Of a stretch of 64,000 nucleotides of DNA, positions 43,395 to 51,312 are shown one piece after another. Below the pieces are notes generated by a model that saw only the letters and a program-made list of their open reading frames with translations, was not told the origin of the DNA and made no database searches. The position numbers and the translations under genes are program-made. Numbering within the stretch: the first letter of the stretch is position 1; each line of letters begins with the position of its first letter. The stretch comes from Desulfuromonas acetexigens (GTDB lineage Bacteria > Desulfobacterota > Desulfuromonadia > Desulfuromonadales > Trichloromonadaceae): the NCBI RefSeq assembly GCF_900111775.1, contig NZ_FOJJ01000003.1, positions 1 through 64,000 of the forward strand, written 5' to 3'.

Positions 43395-45200
43395 TCAGCT
43401 TAATCCCAGCGACTGGAGTTTCGCCTCGGTAGGAACACCCTCGGCGCTCCAGCCTCGCAAGCGGTAGTACTCGGGGAGCATCTCACCGAGCCGCGCTGTC
43501 GCCCCCTGCAGCGGGCCATCGGGGATCGGTTCTTCGAGCAGGCGCTTCGGCAGGGTGTCCTGGCTCGGATCGACCCCGGCCTTGAGGTTGAACTGCCGCT
43601 CCAGGTTCCAGATGCGGTCGCCGACGACCAACAGCGCTTCTTCGTCGAGGGTCAGGCCGGTGGCGGCGTTGAGCAGGCGCGTCACCTGCGGGGCGCCGAT
43701 GGCGAAGGTGGTGAAAAGACAGACGCCGACCGAGTCGACCACGGCGGTGAAATCCTGGAAGATTCGGGTCCAGCTCGCCTTGCCCTCGACCGCCTGGGGA
43801 TCGAGCTTCTCCGGCAGGCCGAGAATTTCCGGCGAGACCAGATAGCCACGCACATGGCAGGCGCCCCGGTTGCTGGTGGCGTACTGCAACGCCATTCCCT
43901 GCAGCCCCCGACCGTCGTAGGCGGGAAATTCCAGCTTCTTGACGCTCATCGACAGCTCCGGCGCGCCGTAAAGCTCCGCCAGGCGGTAGGAACCGAGGGC
44001 GAGTTTTTGCCCGAAGCCCTCGTTCTTGGCGGTCAACTCGATCAGCTTGACCATGGCCGCGCCGTCACCGAAGGGGAGCGGCATCCCCACCTCGGCCTCG
44101 CTCAGCAACCCTTTTTCGAAAAGCTCCATGGCGCAGGCCACCGTCGCCCCGGCGGTGATGGTATCCATGCCGTACTCGTTGCACAGGTAGTTGGCCTTGG
44201 TCACCGCCGCCAGGTCGGCGACGCCGCAGGCCGCGCCCAGCGCCCAGATGCTTTCGTACTCCGGCCCCTCGCCGCTCCCCTGATAGGCGGCGCCGGAGAG
44301 GCGTGTCACCCGGCCGCAGCCGATGACGCAGCCGAGGCAGCTCTTGTTGCGCTTGAGGTAGGTTTCCGCCAGCTTTTCGCCGGAAATCGCCTCGGCCCCG
44401 GCGAAGGTATCGAACTGGAAGTTGTTGGTCGGCAGGGCTCCGCTCTGGTTGATGATGTTGACCAGCACCGCCGTACCGAGGGCGGGCAAGCCCTGCCCCG
44501 AAACGGGATTGTTGCGCAGCAGCCCGTAGCTGTCGAGGGCCGCCGCCCGGTAACCCTGGGGATCGGCCACTTCGACCCCGCCGTTGCCGCGCACCGCCAC
44601 CGCCTTGAGGTTCTTGCTCCCCATCACCGCCCCGACCCCGCTGCGCCCGGCGGCGCGATGCTTGTCGTTCATGATGTTGGCGAAGAGCACCCCGCGCTCC
44701 CCGGCCGGGCCGATGCAGGCGACCTTGGCGTCGCCGTGGAACTTCTCGCGGATGAGATCCTCGGTACGATCCGTCGACTCCCCCCAAAGCTGCGAAGCGT
44801 CCGCCAGTTTCACGTTCTGGTTGTGGATCTGCAGATAGACCGGACGTGGCGATTTGCCTTCGAAAATAATCAGGTCGTAACCGGCGTAGCGCAGCTCACT
44901 CGGAAAGTAGCCCCCCGAATTGGAGCTGGCGATGGTCCCGGACAGGGGCGACTTGGTCACCGCCATATAGCGGCCGTTGGCGGCGCCGTAGGTGCCGGTC
45001 AAGGGACCGGCGGCGAAAATCAGCTTATTCTCCGGCCCCAGGGGATCGACCCCGGGGTCGACTTCCTCGCACAGATATTTCGAGGCCAGCCCGCGCCCGC
45101 CGAGATATTCCCGCGCCCAGGCTTCATTGAGTTTTTCCACGGCGCACGTCCCGGCCGTCAGATTGACGCGCAACACCTTGCCGATCCATCCCTTGCCCAT
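43395..45200 (-). CDS. aorB: Tungsten-containing aldehyde:ferredoxin oxidoreductase, catalytic subunit
   Basis: 601 residues, full length. The N-terminal domain (GGRGLASKYLCEE, GPLTGTYGAANGRYMAVTKSPLSGTIASSNSGGYF) and the [4Fe-4S]/cofactor motif CLGCVIGC (CxxCxxxC) near residues 285-295, with the fourth cysteine in SVGVCLFTTF near 491, match the AOR family. It oxidises aldehydes to acids at a tungsten bis-pterin centre, or runs in reverse. It starts 1 bp after the FeS subunit gene. The cytoplasmic location follows from the lack of a signal peptide. Confidence 0.95.
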   Translation of the reverse strand: MGKGWIGKVLRVNLTAGTCAVEKLNEAWAREYLGGRGLASKYLCEEVDPGVDPLGPENKLIFAAGPLTGTYGAANGRYMAVTKSPLSGTIASSNSGGYFPSELRYAGYDLIIFEGKSPRPVYLQIHNQNVKLADASQLWGESTDRTEDLIREKFHGDAKVACIGPAGERGVLFANIMNDKHRAAGRSGVGAVMGSKNLKAVAVRGNGGVEVADPQGYRAAALDSYGLLRNNPVSGQGLPALGTAVLVNIINQSGALPTNNFQFDTFAGAEAISGEKLAETYLKRNKSCLGCVIGCGRVTRLSGAAYQGSGEGPEYESIWALGAACGVADLAAVTKANYLCNEYGMDTITAGATVACAMELFEKGLLSEAEVGMPLPFGDGAAMVKLIELTAKNEGFGQKLALGSYRLAELYGAPELSMSVKKLEFPAYDGRGLQGMALQYATSNRGACHVRGYLVSPEILGLPEKLDPQAVEGKASWTRIFQDFTAVVDSVGVCLFTTFAIGAPQVTRLLNAATGLTLDEEALLVVGDRIWNLERQFNLKAGVDPSQDTLPKRLLEEPIPDGPLQGATARLGEMLPEYYRLRGWSAEGVPTEAKLQSLGLS

Positions 45201-45201
45201 C

Positions 45202-45687
45202 TTACACCTCCCCCTGGCCGTCTTTCATGGTGTTGACGAAACGCAAAACTTTCTCCCGCAGCGGCTTGTCCTCTTCCGAGAAGGTCAGGCAGCGGGTCGG
45301 GCAGAAGGTCACGCACTCGGGAAAATCGCCGGCGCACAGGTTGCACTTGTCGGCTTTGCGGCTGCTTTCCTGATAAGTAATCATGCCGAAGGGGCAGGCG
45401 CTGACGCAGGTGCGGCAGCCGACGCATTTCATTTCGTCGACGCTCACCACCCCGGAAACCGCGTCCTTGGCAATCGCCCCCTTGGGACAGGCCTTCAGGC
45501 ACCAGGGCTCGTCGCATTGCATACAGGTGACGGTGATGAACTTGGCCTCATCGAGAAAGACCTCGTTGACGATGCGGGATTGGCTCGGCGCGAACATCCC
45601 CCGGTGCTTGAACGAACAGGCCAGCTCGCAGCTCTTGCAGCCGACGCATTTGGACGGCTCGATACGGATCAGCTTCTGCATGGGCAA
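45202..45687 (-). CDS. aorA: Iron-sulfur electron-transfer subunit of aldehyde oxidoreductase
   Basis: 161 residues with 16 cysteines in four clusters: CVGCKSCELAC, CMQCDEPWCLKAC, CVGCRTCVSAC and CNLCAGDFPECVTFC, enough for four [4Fe-4S] centres. This is the FdhB/HycB-type polyferredoxin arrangement. It should carry electrons between AorB and the FAD subunit. A predicted sigma-70 promoter lies 58-85 bp upstream, and GAAGGAGG precedes the ATG. Confidence 0.93.
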   Translation of the reverse strand: MPMQKLIRIEPSKCVGCKSCELACSFKHRGMFAPSQSRIVNEVFLDEAKFITVTCMQCDEPWCLKACPKGAIAKDAVSGVVSVDEMKCVGCRTCVSACPFGMITYQESSRKADKCNLCAGDFPECVTFCPTRCLTFSEEDKPLREKVLRFVNTMKDGQGEV

Positions 45688-45744
45688 CCTCCTTCGACCG
45701 GAACGAAAACGGAACAGTTCGGCGCGGATAAGCGACGAAATTTA

Positions 45745-45772
45745 TTTATAGATTAGAAAAACCGGCTGTCAA
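45745..45772 (-). promoter_or_regulatory. Sigma-70 promoter of aor operon
   Basis: On the minus strand, TTGACA (45772-45767), 16-bp spacer, TATAAA (45750-45745). The expected start is near 45738, giving a short leader of about 50 bases with no room for a riboswitch. Confidence 0.65.
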
Positions 45773-45814
45773 CTCAGGATTCCCTCCGGGCGGTGGCTGC
45801 CATTCACCCCAGCC

Positions 45815-46027
45815 TTATTTCGACAAACGCCCCCGGCCGCTTTCGGCCATCGGCCGCAGGGACGGGTCGAAAAACCCGGCGCGCCCCCGGGTGAGGGAGG
45901 CGGCGATCTCCTCCTGCATCTCCTTCAAGACCTTGGAATCAAGCGGGTCGCCATACACGGTCACGAAATCATTCTCCTGGGCGCTGTCGGGCGTCGCTTC
46001 GGTAACGATGGGATTCCCCGAGGACAT
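45815..46027 (-). CDS. Small hypothetical ORF
   Basis: 70 codons, acidic N-terminal half (MSSGNPIVTEATPDSAQENDFVTVYGD) and a helical middle (SKVLKEMQEEIAASL). CAGGG directly abuts the ATG, so the ribosome-binding site is poor. It lies in the 609-bp gap between the aor promoter and the GGDEF-EAL gene, in otherwise AT-richer DNA. It may be real, but homologues would be needed to believe it. Otherwise the gap contains nothing that I can support. Confidence 0.3.
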   Translation of the reverse strand: MSSGNPIVTEATPDSAQENDFVTVYGDPLDSKVLKEMQEEIAASLTRGRAGFFDPSLRPMAESGRGRLSK

Positions 46028-46296
46028 CCCTGGGGACGTTTATGCCGTGTAAATAACCACCATCATGTCCCCAACCCGGCTTGACACAGGAGAAGATTCT
46101 GAATAGTTAAAAATATTTTTCCATAACCGAAACAGATACTTGGCACCAATTTTGCTTTGATTAAAAAATTACCTTCAACGTTTATCCAACCGGCCCCGGG
46201 GGCATGAAACGCCTCCCAAGACCATCCGCGGAGAAAGGAAAACGCGCACCGGATTTTCCGGGGCGCCCCGCTCTCCCGCCATAGCAAGGAGCAGGG

Positions 46297-48429
46297 ATGC
46301 TTTTGCACGACGATACCCATGACGCGCCTCTGAACGAACAGGATGATTCGCACTTCTCCCAGGCGGTTCTCGACGCCTTGCCCCATCCGGTCCTGATCAA
46401 GGACAGAAACGGTCACTACCTGCGGTGCAATCGCGAACTGGAACAATGGCTCGGCCTGACGAAAGCGCAGATCATCGGCCGCACCCTGCGCGAAATCGCT
46501 CCGAACGAGTATCAGGACCAGTGCATGCAAATGGACCGGGCGGTTCTCAAAGACGGCGGTATCCACTCCTGCGAAGGCCAGCTGCGCCTGGCCGACGGCG
46601 ACGAGCGGCAATTCGTCGCCCTCAAGTCCCCCCTACTCGGCCCCAACGGCGACATTGACGGCGTCGTCACCACCTTCCTCAATATCTCCGAACTCAAGTC
46701 TTCGCAGCGCGAGTTGCAGGAACATGGCCTCCTCTGGAACACCATTCTCAATGAAATGCAGGATGCCGTGGCGATCATCGATAGTCGCTCCTTCCGGATT
46801 CTCAATGCCAACAAAGAGTTCGTCCGCCTTTTCGGCACGACTGCCGAAACCGCCGTCGGCCTGCGCTGCCACGACCTCGTCTTTCCCCCTTCCGCCCCCT
46901 TCCGCCAGGACGGTCATAACCTGTGCCCCCTGAGAGAAGCGATCCTGACGAAGAAGCCGGTGGTGATGGAACATCACATCTTTACTTCCGAAGGGAAGGA
47001 AACTTGGCTGGATATCGCCACCTCGCCGATCTTCGACGAAACCGGCGAGGTCCGCCAGCTGGTCCATGTCTGCCGCGACATCACCGCCCGCAAGGAAGCG
47101 GCGAAACAGATCGAAACGCTGGCCTATTTCGATTCCCTGACGGGCCTGCCGAACCGCGTCCTCTTTCTCGATCGGCTGAAGCAGGCGTTGCACCTGGCCC
47201 GGCGCGAAAATCGTTCCCTCGGCGTCATCTTCCTCGATCTGGACAATTTCAAAAAGATCAACGACACCCTGGGGCACAAAGCCGGCGATCAGGTTCTGAA
47301 AATCGTCGCCGAACGGCTCAAGGGGAACGTGCGCAAAAGCGACACCCTGAGCCGCCCCGGCGGAGACGAATTCGTTTTGTTTCTTTCCTCGGCAAACGAA
47401 GTGCGCGAAATTCTTACAACCATCAATCACTTCCAACAAATTCTGTCGGCACCGATCAATCTCGCCGGGATGGAAGTCTTCATCAGCGGCAGCATCGGTA
47501 TCGCCCTTTATCCCAACGACGGAGAGTCCGCCGACGAGTTGCTGAAGCATGCGGAACTGGCCATGTACGAGGCCAAGGGCACCGGCGGCGGAACCTTCCG
47601 CTTCTATTCCCGCGAGATGAACCGCCGGGCCTCGAAACGTCTGCAAGTGGAAGTCGATCTGCACCGCGCTCTGCGCGAACAGGAATTTTTTCTTCTGTAT
47701 CAGCCCCAGGTTGACGCCGTCAGCGGCCGGGTCAGCGGCATTGAGGCCCTGACCCGCTGGCGACATCCCTCTTTGGGCACGGTCCCGCCGGACCAGTTCA
47801 TCCCCCTGGCGGAAGAAACCGGACTGATCCTGCCCATGGGGGAATGGACCCTGCGCCAGGCCTGCCTGCAAACCCGCCGCTGGCAGGAGCAGGGATTCAA
47901 CGATTTGCGCCTGGGCGTCAATCTTTCCCCGATCCAGTTCAAGCGTTCCAATGTTCCGGCCATGGTACGGAAAGTTCTCGCCGAAACCGGCTTCGACCCG
48001 CACGATCTGGAACTGGAAATTACCGAAGGCGTGCTGCTGCAGAAGGATAAAGGCCGAAGCGAATGCCTGCGTGAACTCAAGAACATGGGGGTCTCCCTGG
48101 CCATTGACGACTTCGGCACCGGCTATTCGTCGCTGAGCTACCTCAAGCATTTTCCCATCGACCGGATCAAGGTGGCTCAGGAGTTTGTGCGGGAAATTCC
48201 CGCCAGTATCGAGCATCTGGAAATCATCCGCGCCATCGTCGCCATGGCCAGAAGCCTGAAACTCAACATCATCGCCGAAGGGGTGGAAACCCGTGAGCAA
48301 CTGGAACTGATCACCGAGATGGGGATTGAAGACATCCAGGGTTTCTATTTTTCCCGCCCCCTTCCCGGCGAGGACGTCCTTCCCTTTGTCCGACGGAGCG
48401 CTTCACGAGAAGTTCCCCTGCCGACCTGA
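46297..48429 (+). CDS. PAS-PAS-GGDEF-EAL c-di-GMP signalling protein
   Basis: 710 residues, no membrane segments. Two PAS domains (about 15-130 and 145-270) precede GGDEF (about 275-440), with PGGDEF intact and RKSD in the I-site position five residues earlier, and EAL (about 445-700) with EALTR, NLSPIQF, LEITEGVL, DDFGTGYSSLSYL and EGVETREQ. Both catalytic sites look intact, so it may both make and break c-di-GMP; which dominates cannot be told. The PAS domains likely sense a soluble signal. GCAAGGAGCAGGG precedes the ATG. Confidence 0.93.
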   Translation: MLLHDDTHDAPLNEQDDSHFSQAVLDALPHPVLIKDRNGHYLRCNRELEQWLGLTKAQIIGRTLREIAPNEYQDQCMQMDRAVLKDGGIHSCEGQLRLADGDERQFVALKSPLLGPNGDIDGVVTTFLNISELKSSQRELQEHGLLWNTILNEMQDAVAIIDSRSFRILNANKEFVRLFGTTAETAVGLRCHDLVFPPSAPFRQDGHNLCPLREAILTKKPVVMEHHIFTSEGKETWLDIATSPIFDETGEVRQLVHVCRDITARKEAAKQIETLAYFDSLTGLPNRVLFLDRLKQALHLARRENRSLGVIFLDLDNFKKINDTLGHKAGDQVLKIVAERLKGNVRKSDTLSRPGGDEFVLFLSSANEVREILTTINHFQQILSAPINLAGMEVFISGSIGIALYPNDGESADELLKHAELAMYEAKGTGGGTFRFYSREMNRRASKRLQVEVDLHRALREQEFFLLYQPQVDAVSGRVSGIEALTRWRHPSLGTVPPDQFIPLAEETGLILPMGEWTLRQACLQTRRWQEQGFNDLRLGVNLSPIQFKRSNVPAMVRKVLAETGFDPHDLELEITEGVLLQKDKGRSECLRELKNMGVSLAIDDFGTGYSSLSYLKHFPIDRIKVAQEFVREIPASIEHLEIIRAIVAMARSLKLNIIAEGVETREQLELITEMGIEDIQGFYFSRPLPGEDVLPFVRRSASREVPLPT

Positions 48430-48512
48430 GGGGGTCCGTTTTTTGACGTAAGGGGTGTCAAAATTCCCCACTTGCGGCGCCTCGGCAAGAATTATCTCAA
48501 TCCGCGCTACAC

Positions 48513-48590
48513 GATTCGGTTCGCTACGCTCACTGGCATCCTACCTTCATTTACTTAGGTTGCGGTGAACGCAGCGAACCGCATCGACCG
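48513..48590. repeat. Pair of degenerate REP copies
   Basis: 48513-48545 (CGATTCGGTTCGCTACGCTCACTGGCATCCTAC, reverse) and 48556-48590 (TTAGGTTGCGGTGAACGCAGCGAACCGCATCG, forward), with mutations in the stem. They begin the REP-rich gap 48430-49152. Confidence 0.7.
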
Positions 48591-48702
48591 ACAATATCAA
48601 TCCCCCATCCCGCACCTCTCACCCCTCGCCTATCCCCGCAAAACCCTTCCCCTTTCCCGCCGAAACGGGTACATTTTGACCTTTCTTGCCTTTTTCGCAG
48701 GA

Positions 48703-48861
48703 TGGTTCCATGTCGAACCTCGCCAAACCGCCCCCATTTCCGCCCGGGAACTCAAAGAGCAATTCAAAAACGCCCGCGAACCCAAAGTCCGCGAAATTCT
48801 CGCCGCCCTCGCCTCCATCGGCCAGGCGCGCGAAATGGAAGAGGGACGCTATGTGAGTTGA
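48703..48861 (+). pseudogene. Possible C-terminal remnant of a large DNA methyltransferase
   Basis: The frame that reads WFHVEPRQTAPISARELKEQ...REILAALASIGQAREMEEGRYVS looks like the small winged-helix end of type IIG/ISP-type methyltransferases (ISAREL..FKNAREPKVREIL..LASIGQARE..GRYV). Only this end is present; the DNA before it is REP sequence and spacer. A remnant left by insertion or deletion is likely. The weak match is by eye. Confidence 0.35.
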
Positions 48862-48877
48862 GGGAGGACGGGCAACC

Positions 48878-48910
48878 GATGCGGTTCACATTCGTTCACC
48901 GCATCCTACG
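48878..48910 (-). repeat. REP copy (reverse), first of duplicated BIME unit
   Basis: GATGCGGTTCACATTCGTTCACCGCATCCTACG. Together with the forward copy at 48955 it makes a unit that is repeated at 49007-49114, offset 127 bp. Confidence 0.8.
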
Positions 48911-48954
48911 AAAATGGCATGACATCGACCCGACATAACCGATCAACCCAACGC

Positions 48955-48987
48955 CGTAGGATGCCGGTGAGCGCAGCGAACCGCATC
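48955..48987 (+). repeat. REP copy (forward)
   Basis: CGTAGGATGCCGGTGAGCGCAGCGAACCGCATC, with an extra C in GATGCCGG that spoils one stem pair. Part of the first BIME unit. Confidence 0.8.
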
Positions 48988-49004
48988 ACAAGGCAGGCCG
49001 GATT

Positions 49005-49037
49005 AATGCGGTTCACATCCGTTCACCGCATCCTACG
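49005..49037 (-). repeat. REP copy (reverse), second BIME unit
   Basis: AATGCGGTTCACATCCGTTCACCGCATCCTACG. The spacer that follows (AAAATGGTATGACATCGACCCGACATAACCGATC) is nearly the same as in the first unit. Confidence 0.8.
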
Positions 49038-49081
49038 AAAATGGTATGACATCGACCCGACATAACCGATCCACCCAACGC

Positions 49082-49114
49082 CGTAGGATGCCGGTGAGCG
49101 CAGCGAACCGCATC
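49082..49114 (+). repeat. REP copy (forward)
   Basis: CGTAGGATGCCGGTGAGCGCAGCGAACCGCATC, same as the copy at 48955. It ends 38 bases before the RAYT start codon. Confidence 0.8.
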
Positions 49115-49152
49115 GCCCGACAAACCAGAATCCTCACCGCCCAAACAACACC

Positions 49153-49716
49153 ATGACCAACTACCGAAGAGCCAAAATTCCCGGCGGCACCTACTTTTTC
49201 ACGGTCAACTGCGCCAAACGCCAAGGGAACTCTCTTCTGACGGAAAATATCGAGCTGCTTCGACACGTCATCCGCCGGATCAAAATCGCGCATCCCTTCA
49301 CCATCGACGCTATGGTGGTCCTGCCCGATCATCTGCATTGCATGTGGACCCTGCCCGAAGGCGATGCCGACTATAAAACCCGCTGGTCCCTCATCAAAGC
49401 CGGGTTCTCACGACAAATCCCGGCGGCGGAACCTGTATCGGCAAGCCGCATGAAACGGGGTGAGCGCGGCATTTGGCAACGCCGCTACTGGGAACACCTC
49501 ATCCGCGATGAGGAGGACTATCGGCGTCACGTCGATTACATCCATTGGAATCCGGTGAAACATGGCTGGGTTGAGCGGGTGGTGGATTGGCCTTATTCCA
49601 GTTTTCACAAATATGTCCGCCAGGGGGTAATGGGTCGGCGACCCGGATGGTATTTTTGGTGGGGAACCGGATTGATGCGGTTCGCTGCGCTCACCGCATC
49701 CTACGGAGGGACATAA
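49153..49716 (+). CDS. REP-associated tyrosine transposase (RAYT, IS200-like TnpA)
   Basis: 187 residues. MTNYRRAKIPGGTYFFTVNC is the standard RAYT start. IDAMVVLPDHLHCMWTLPEGD contains the HxH (HUH-like) motif, and WQRRYWEHLIRDEEDYRRHVDYIHWNPVKHGWV holds the catalytic tyrosine region. It cuts and joins single-stranded REP DNA. It is flanked by REPs on both sides, and its last 14 or so codons (about 174-187, MRFAALTASYGGT) are read from a REP itself. The last base of its stop codon is the first base of the next gene. Confidence 0.93.
   Translation: MTNYRRAKIPGGTYFFTVNCAKRQGNSLLTENIELLRHVIRRIKIAHPFTIDAMVVLPDHLHCMWTLPEGDADYKTRWSLIKAGFSRQIPAAEPVSASRMKRGERGIWQRRYWEHLIRDEEDYRRHVDYIHWNPVKHGWVERVVDWPYSSFHKYVRQGVMGRRPGWYFWWGTGLMRFAALTASYGGT
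49674..49705 (-). repeat. REP copy (reverse) inside the 3' end of the RAYT gene
   Basis: GATGCGGTTCGCTGCGCTCACCGCATCCTACG, coding strand of RAYT reads through it. The GGAGGG ribosome-binding site for the next gene begins right at its end. Confidence 0.8.
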
Positions 49717-49955
49717 TGAGAGCGACCACCATCCCGGCCCACGAGGTTTTCCCCGAACTGGCGACAAATCGCGCCGGAGCGGCGTTGCGCGGCCTGCGCT
49801 ACCGCGAGGATCTGACCCAGGCCCAACTGTCCGCGCGCACCGGCATCCCGCAACGGCACATCAGCGAAATGGAAAACGGCAAACGCGGCATCGGCAAGGA
49901 CAACGCCCGCAAGCTGGCGGCGGTGCTGAATGCCGACTACCGGCTGTTTTTGTAG
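49716..49955 (+). CDS. Orphan Xre-family antitoxin-like protein
   Basis: 79 residues from ATG 49716, preceded by GGAGGG, which directly follows the REP. The helix-turn-helix is RGLRYREDLTQAQLSARTGIPQRHISEMENGKRGIGKDNARKLAAVLNADYRLFL. It is closely related to the HigA-like protein at 51560 (both end in ARRLAEALNVDYRIFL-type sequence). No RelE-like gene stands beside it; the RAYT gene is where a toxin would be. Thus either it is an orphan regulator or its toxin was replaced. Confidence 0.85.
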   Translation: MRATTIPAHEVFPELATNRAGAALRGLRYREDLTQAQLSARTGIPQRHISEMENGKRGIGKDNARKLAAVLNADYRLFL

Positions 49956-49964
49956 GAGTCTTCC

Positions 49965-50258
49965 ATGAAAAACATTTTCTTCACTATCGCCCTTCTCATC
50001 CTCGCCTCTCCGGCCCTAGCCGATTCGGTCCGCTGCCGGGGGCAGATCATCGAACCCGGCGTCTCGAAATACGAGGTGCTGAAATACTGCGGCACCCCCG
50101 ATCACGTCGCCCCCATCGGCAGCACCACAATCAAATCCAACAACGTCAAGGTCGAAACCCGCACCGACGAATGGTTTTACGAAAAACTCGACTACGGCAA
50201 GGATTATGTCATCATTATCAACGGTACACAGGTTTCGTCCGTGAAACAGCTGGATTGA
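49965..50258 (+). CDS. Secreted DUF2845-like protein
   Basis: 97 residues with signal peptide (about 1-19, ending PALA). The mature part DSVRCRGQIIEPGVSKYEVLKYCGTPDHVAP has two cysteines, followed by the DEWFYEKLDYGKDYVIIINGTQVSSVKQ strands. That fits the DUF2845 pattern of periplasmic proteins. Function unknown. It starts 9 bp after the Xre gene. Confidence 0.8.
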   Translation: MKNIFFTIALLILASPALADSVRCRGQIIEPGVSKYEVLKYCGTPDHVAPIGSTTIKSNNVKVETRTDEWFYEKLDYGKDYVIIINGTQVSSVKQLD

Positions 50259-50324
50259 ACCGTTACGACGCCAAACCGTTGCGACGCCAATTGACACCCG
50301 ACACCTACCAGGTTACAATTCGTC

Positions 50325-50603
50325 ATGATCATTGGTTTCCGCCACAAGGGCCTGCGCCAATTTTATGAAACCGGGAACAAATCGGGCATTCAAGGACAAC
50401 ATGCCAATCGTCTGCGGCTGATCCTGGCCCGGCTTGATTCTTCGCGGGAACCCCGCGACATGGACCTGCCCGGACTACGGTTACATCCCATGAGCGGTGA
50501 CCTTGTCGGATTCTGGTCGGTGAGCGTCAGCGGGAACTGGCGGGTCATCTTTTGCTTTGACGGCCAAGACGTCTGTAACGTTGACTACCTTGATTACCAT
50601 TGA
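50325..50603 (+). CDS. higB: HigB-type RelE-family toxin
   Basis: 92 residues. The pattern FRHKGLRQFYETGNKSGIQGQHANRLRLILARLDSSREPRDMDLPGLRLHPMSGDLVGFWSVSVSGNWRVIFCF is the HigB plasmid-maintenance toxin, which cleaves mRNA on the ribosome. The antitoxin gene follows 15 bp later, which is the usual reversed order of higBA. Confidence 0.93.
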   Translation: MIIGFRHKGLRQFYETGNKSGIQGQHANRLRLILARLDSSREPRDMDLPGLRLHPMSGDLVGFWSVSVSGNWRVIFCFDGQDVCNVDYLDYH

Positions 50604-50618
50604 AGAAAGGAGCGCCCC

Positions 50619-50906
50619 ATGATGCACAACCCGCCTCATCCCGGCGAAGTGATTCGGGAGCTCTGTCTGGAACCCCTGGGGATCACCGTTACCGCCGCAG
50701 CCAAGGCGTTGGGGGTTTCGCGCAAGGCGCTCTCGGAACTGCTGAATGGCAAAACCGGCATCAGCCCGGAAATGGCTTTGCGTCTATCCATCGCCTTCGA
50801 TACGACGCCGGAAAGTTGGTTGTCCCAGCAGATGCACTATGACCTGTGGCAGGCAGAGAAAAAACTTAAAGATCTGCGTGTCGAAAAACTGACCCTGGCG
50901 GCCTAA
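50619..50906 (+). CDS. higA: HigA-type antitoxin
   Basis: 95 residues. [74 protein letters not shown] is the HigA Xre-type repressor pattern. It would neutralise HigB and repress its own promoter. GAAAGGAGC precedes the ATG. Confidence 0.95.
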   Translation: MMHNPPHPGEVIRELCLEPLGITVTAAAKALGVSRKALSELLNGKTGISPEMALRLSIAFDTTPESWLSQQMHYDLWQAEKKLKDLRVEKLTLAA

Positions 50907-50940
50907 CCCATAAAAATAACAAATTCAGACAGGAGGGCGC

Positions 50941-51138
50941 ATGCTGATTCCCGTAATCTATCCCGACGGCCGCCACGATCTGGTCAAACCTTTCATCCTT
51001 GACCGCCTCATTGACCGGGAAGAGATCCGCTCCTTCAAGCGCTCCAGCGGCTGGGTTGCCCTGGGCATCGACCCGGTGCGCACCCGACGCGGCGACAACG
51101 GCTATCAGGGCGCGGAACGCCGATCCGCCGACCGCTGA
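50941..51138 (+). CDS. Small conserved-looking hypothetical protein
   Basis: 65 residues, ATG with CAGGAGGGC before it. MLIPVIYPDGRHDLVKPFILDRLIDREEIRSFKRSSGWVALGIDPVR and the basic tail ERRSADR resemble small proteins seen often in Geobacter-group genomes. No function is known to me. It follows higBA in the same direction. Confidence 0.65.
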   Translation: MLIPVIYPDGRHDLVKPFILDRLIDREEIRSFKRSSGWVALGIDPVRTRRGDNGYQGAERRSADR

Positions 51139-51200
51139 CCCATCGCGCCTGATTGCCGAAGGGAAAAACGCGACGCGGACAGCCGATACGCACCCACGCT

Positions 51201-51252
51201 CAAAAACGACCAAGGGGTTACGGGAAAAAACCCGTAACCCCTTGATTTTAAT
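51201..51252. terminator. Terminator-like repeat copy 1 (duplicate of the tRNA-Thr flank)
   Basis: CAAAAACGACC followed by a perfect 14-bp hairpin CAAGGGGTTACGGG / CCCGTAACCCCTTG, then ATTTTAAT. The whole 52 bp match 51959-52010 at 49 of 52 positions; that copy abuts the tRNA. Confidence 0.7.
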
Positions 51253-51312
51253 TGGGCTAACTTTTCAGCTAGGGCGGACACCTTGCAAACATCCCATCCA
51301 TAGGTATATTAT

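Noticed and set aside
48878-49114. REP array as a CRISPR
   Set aside because: The copies alternate in orientation, with spacers that are themselves repeated and unequal, and there are no cas genes. The RAYT gene explains them.
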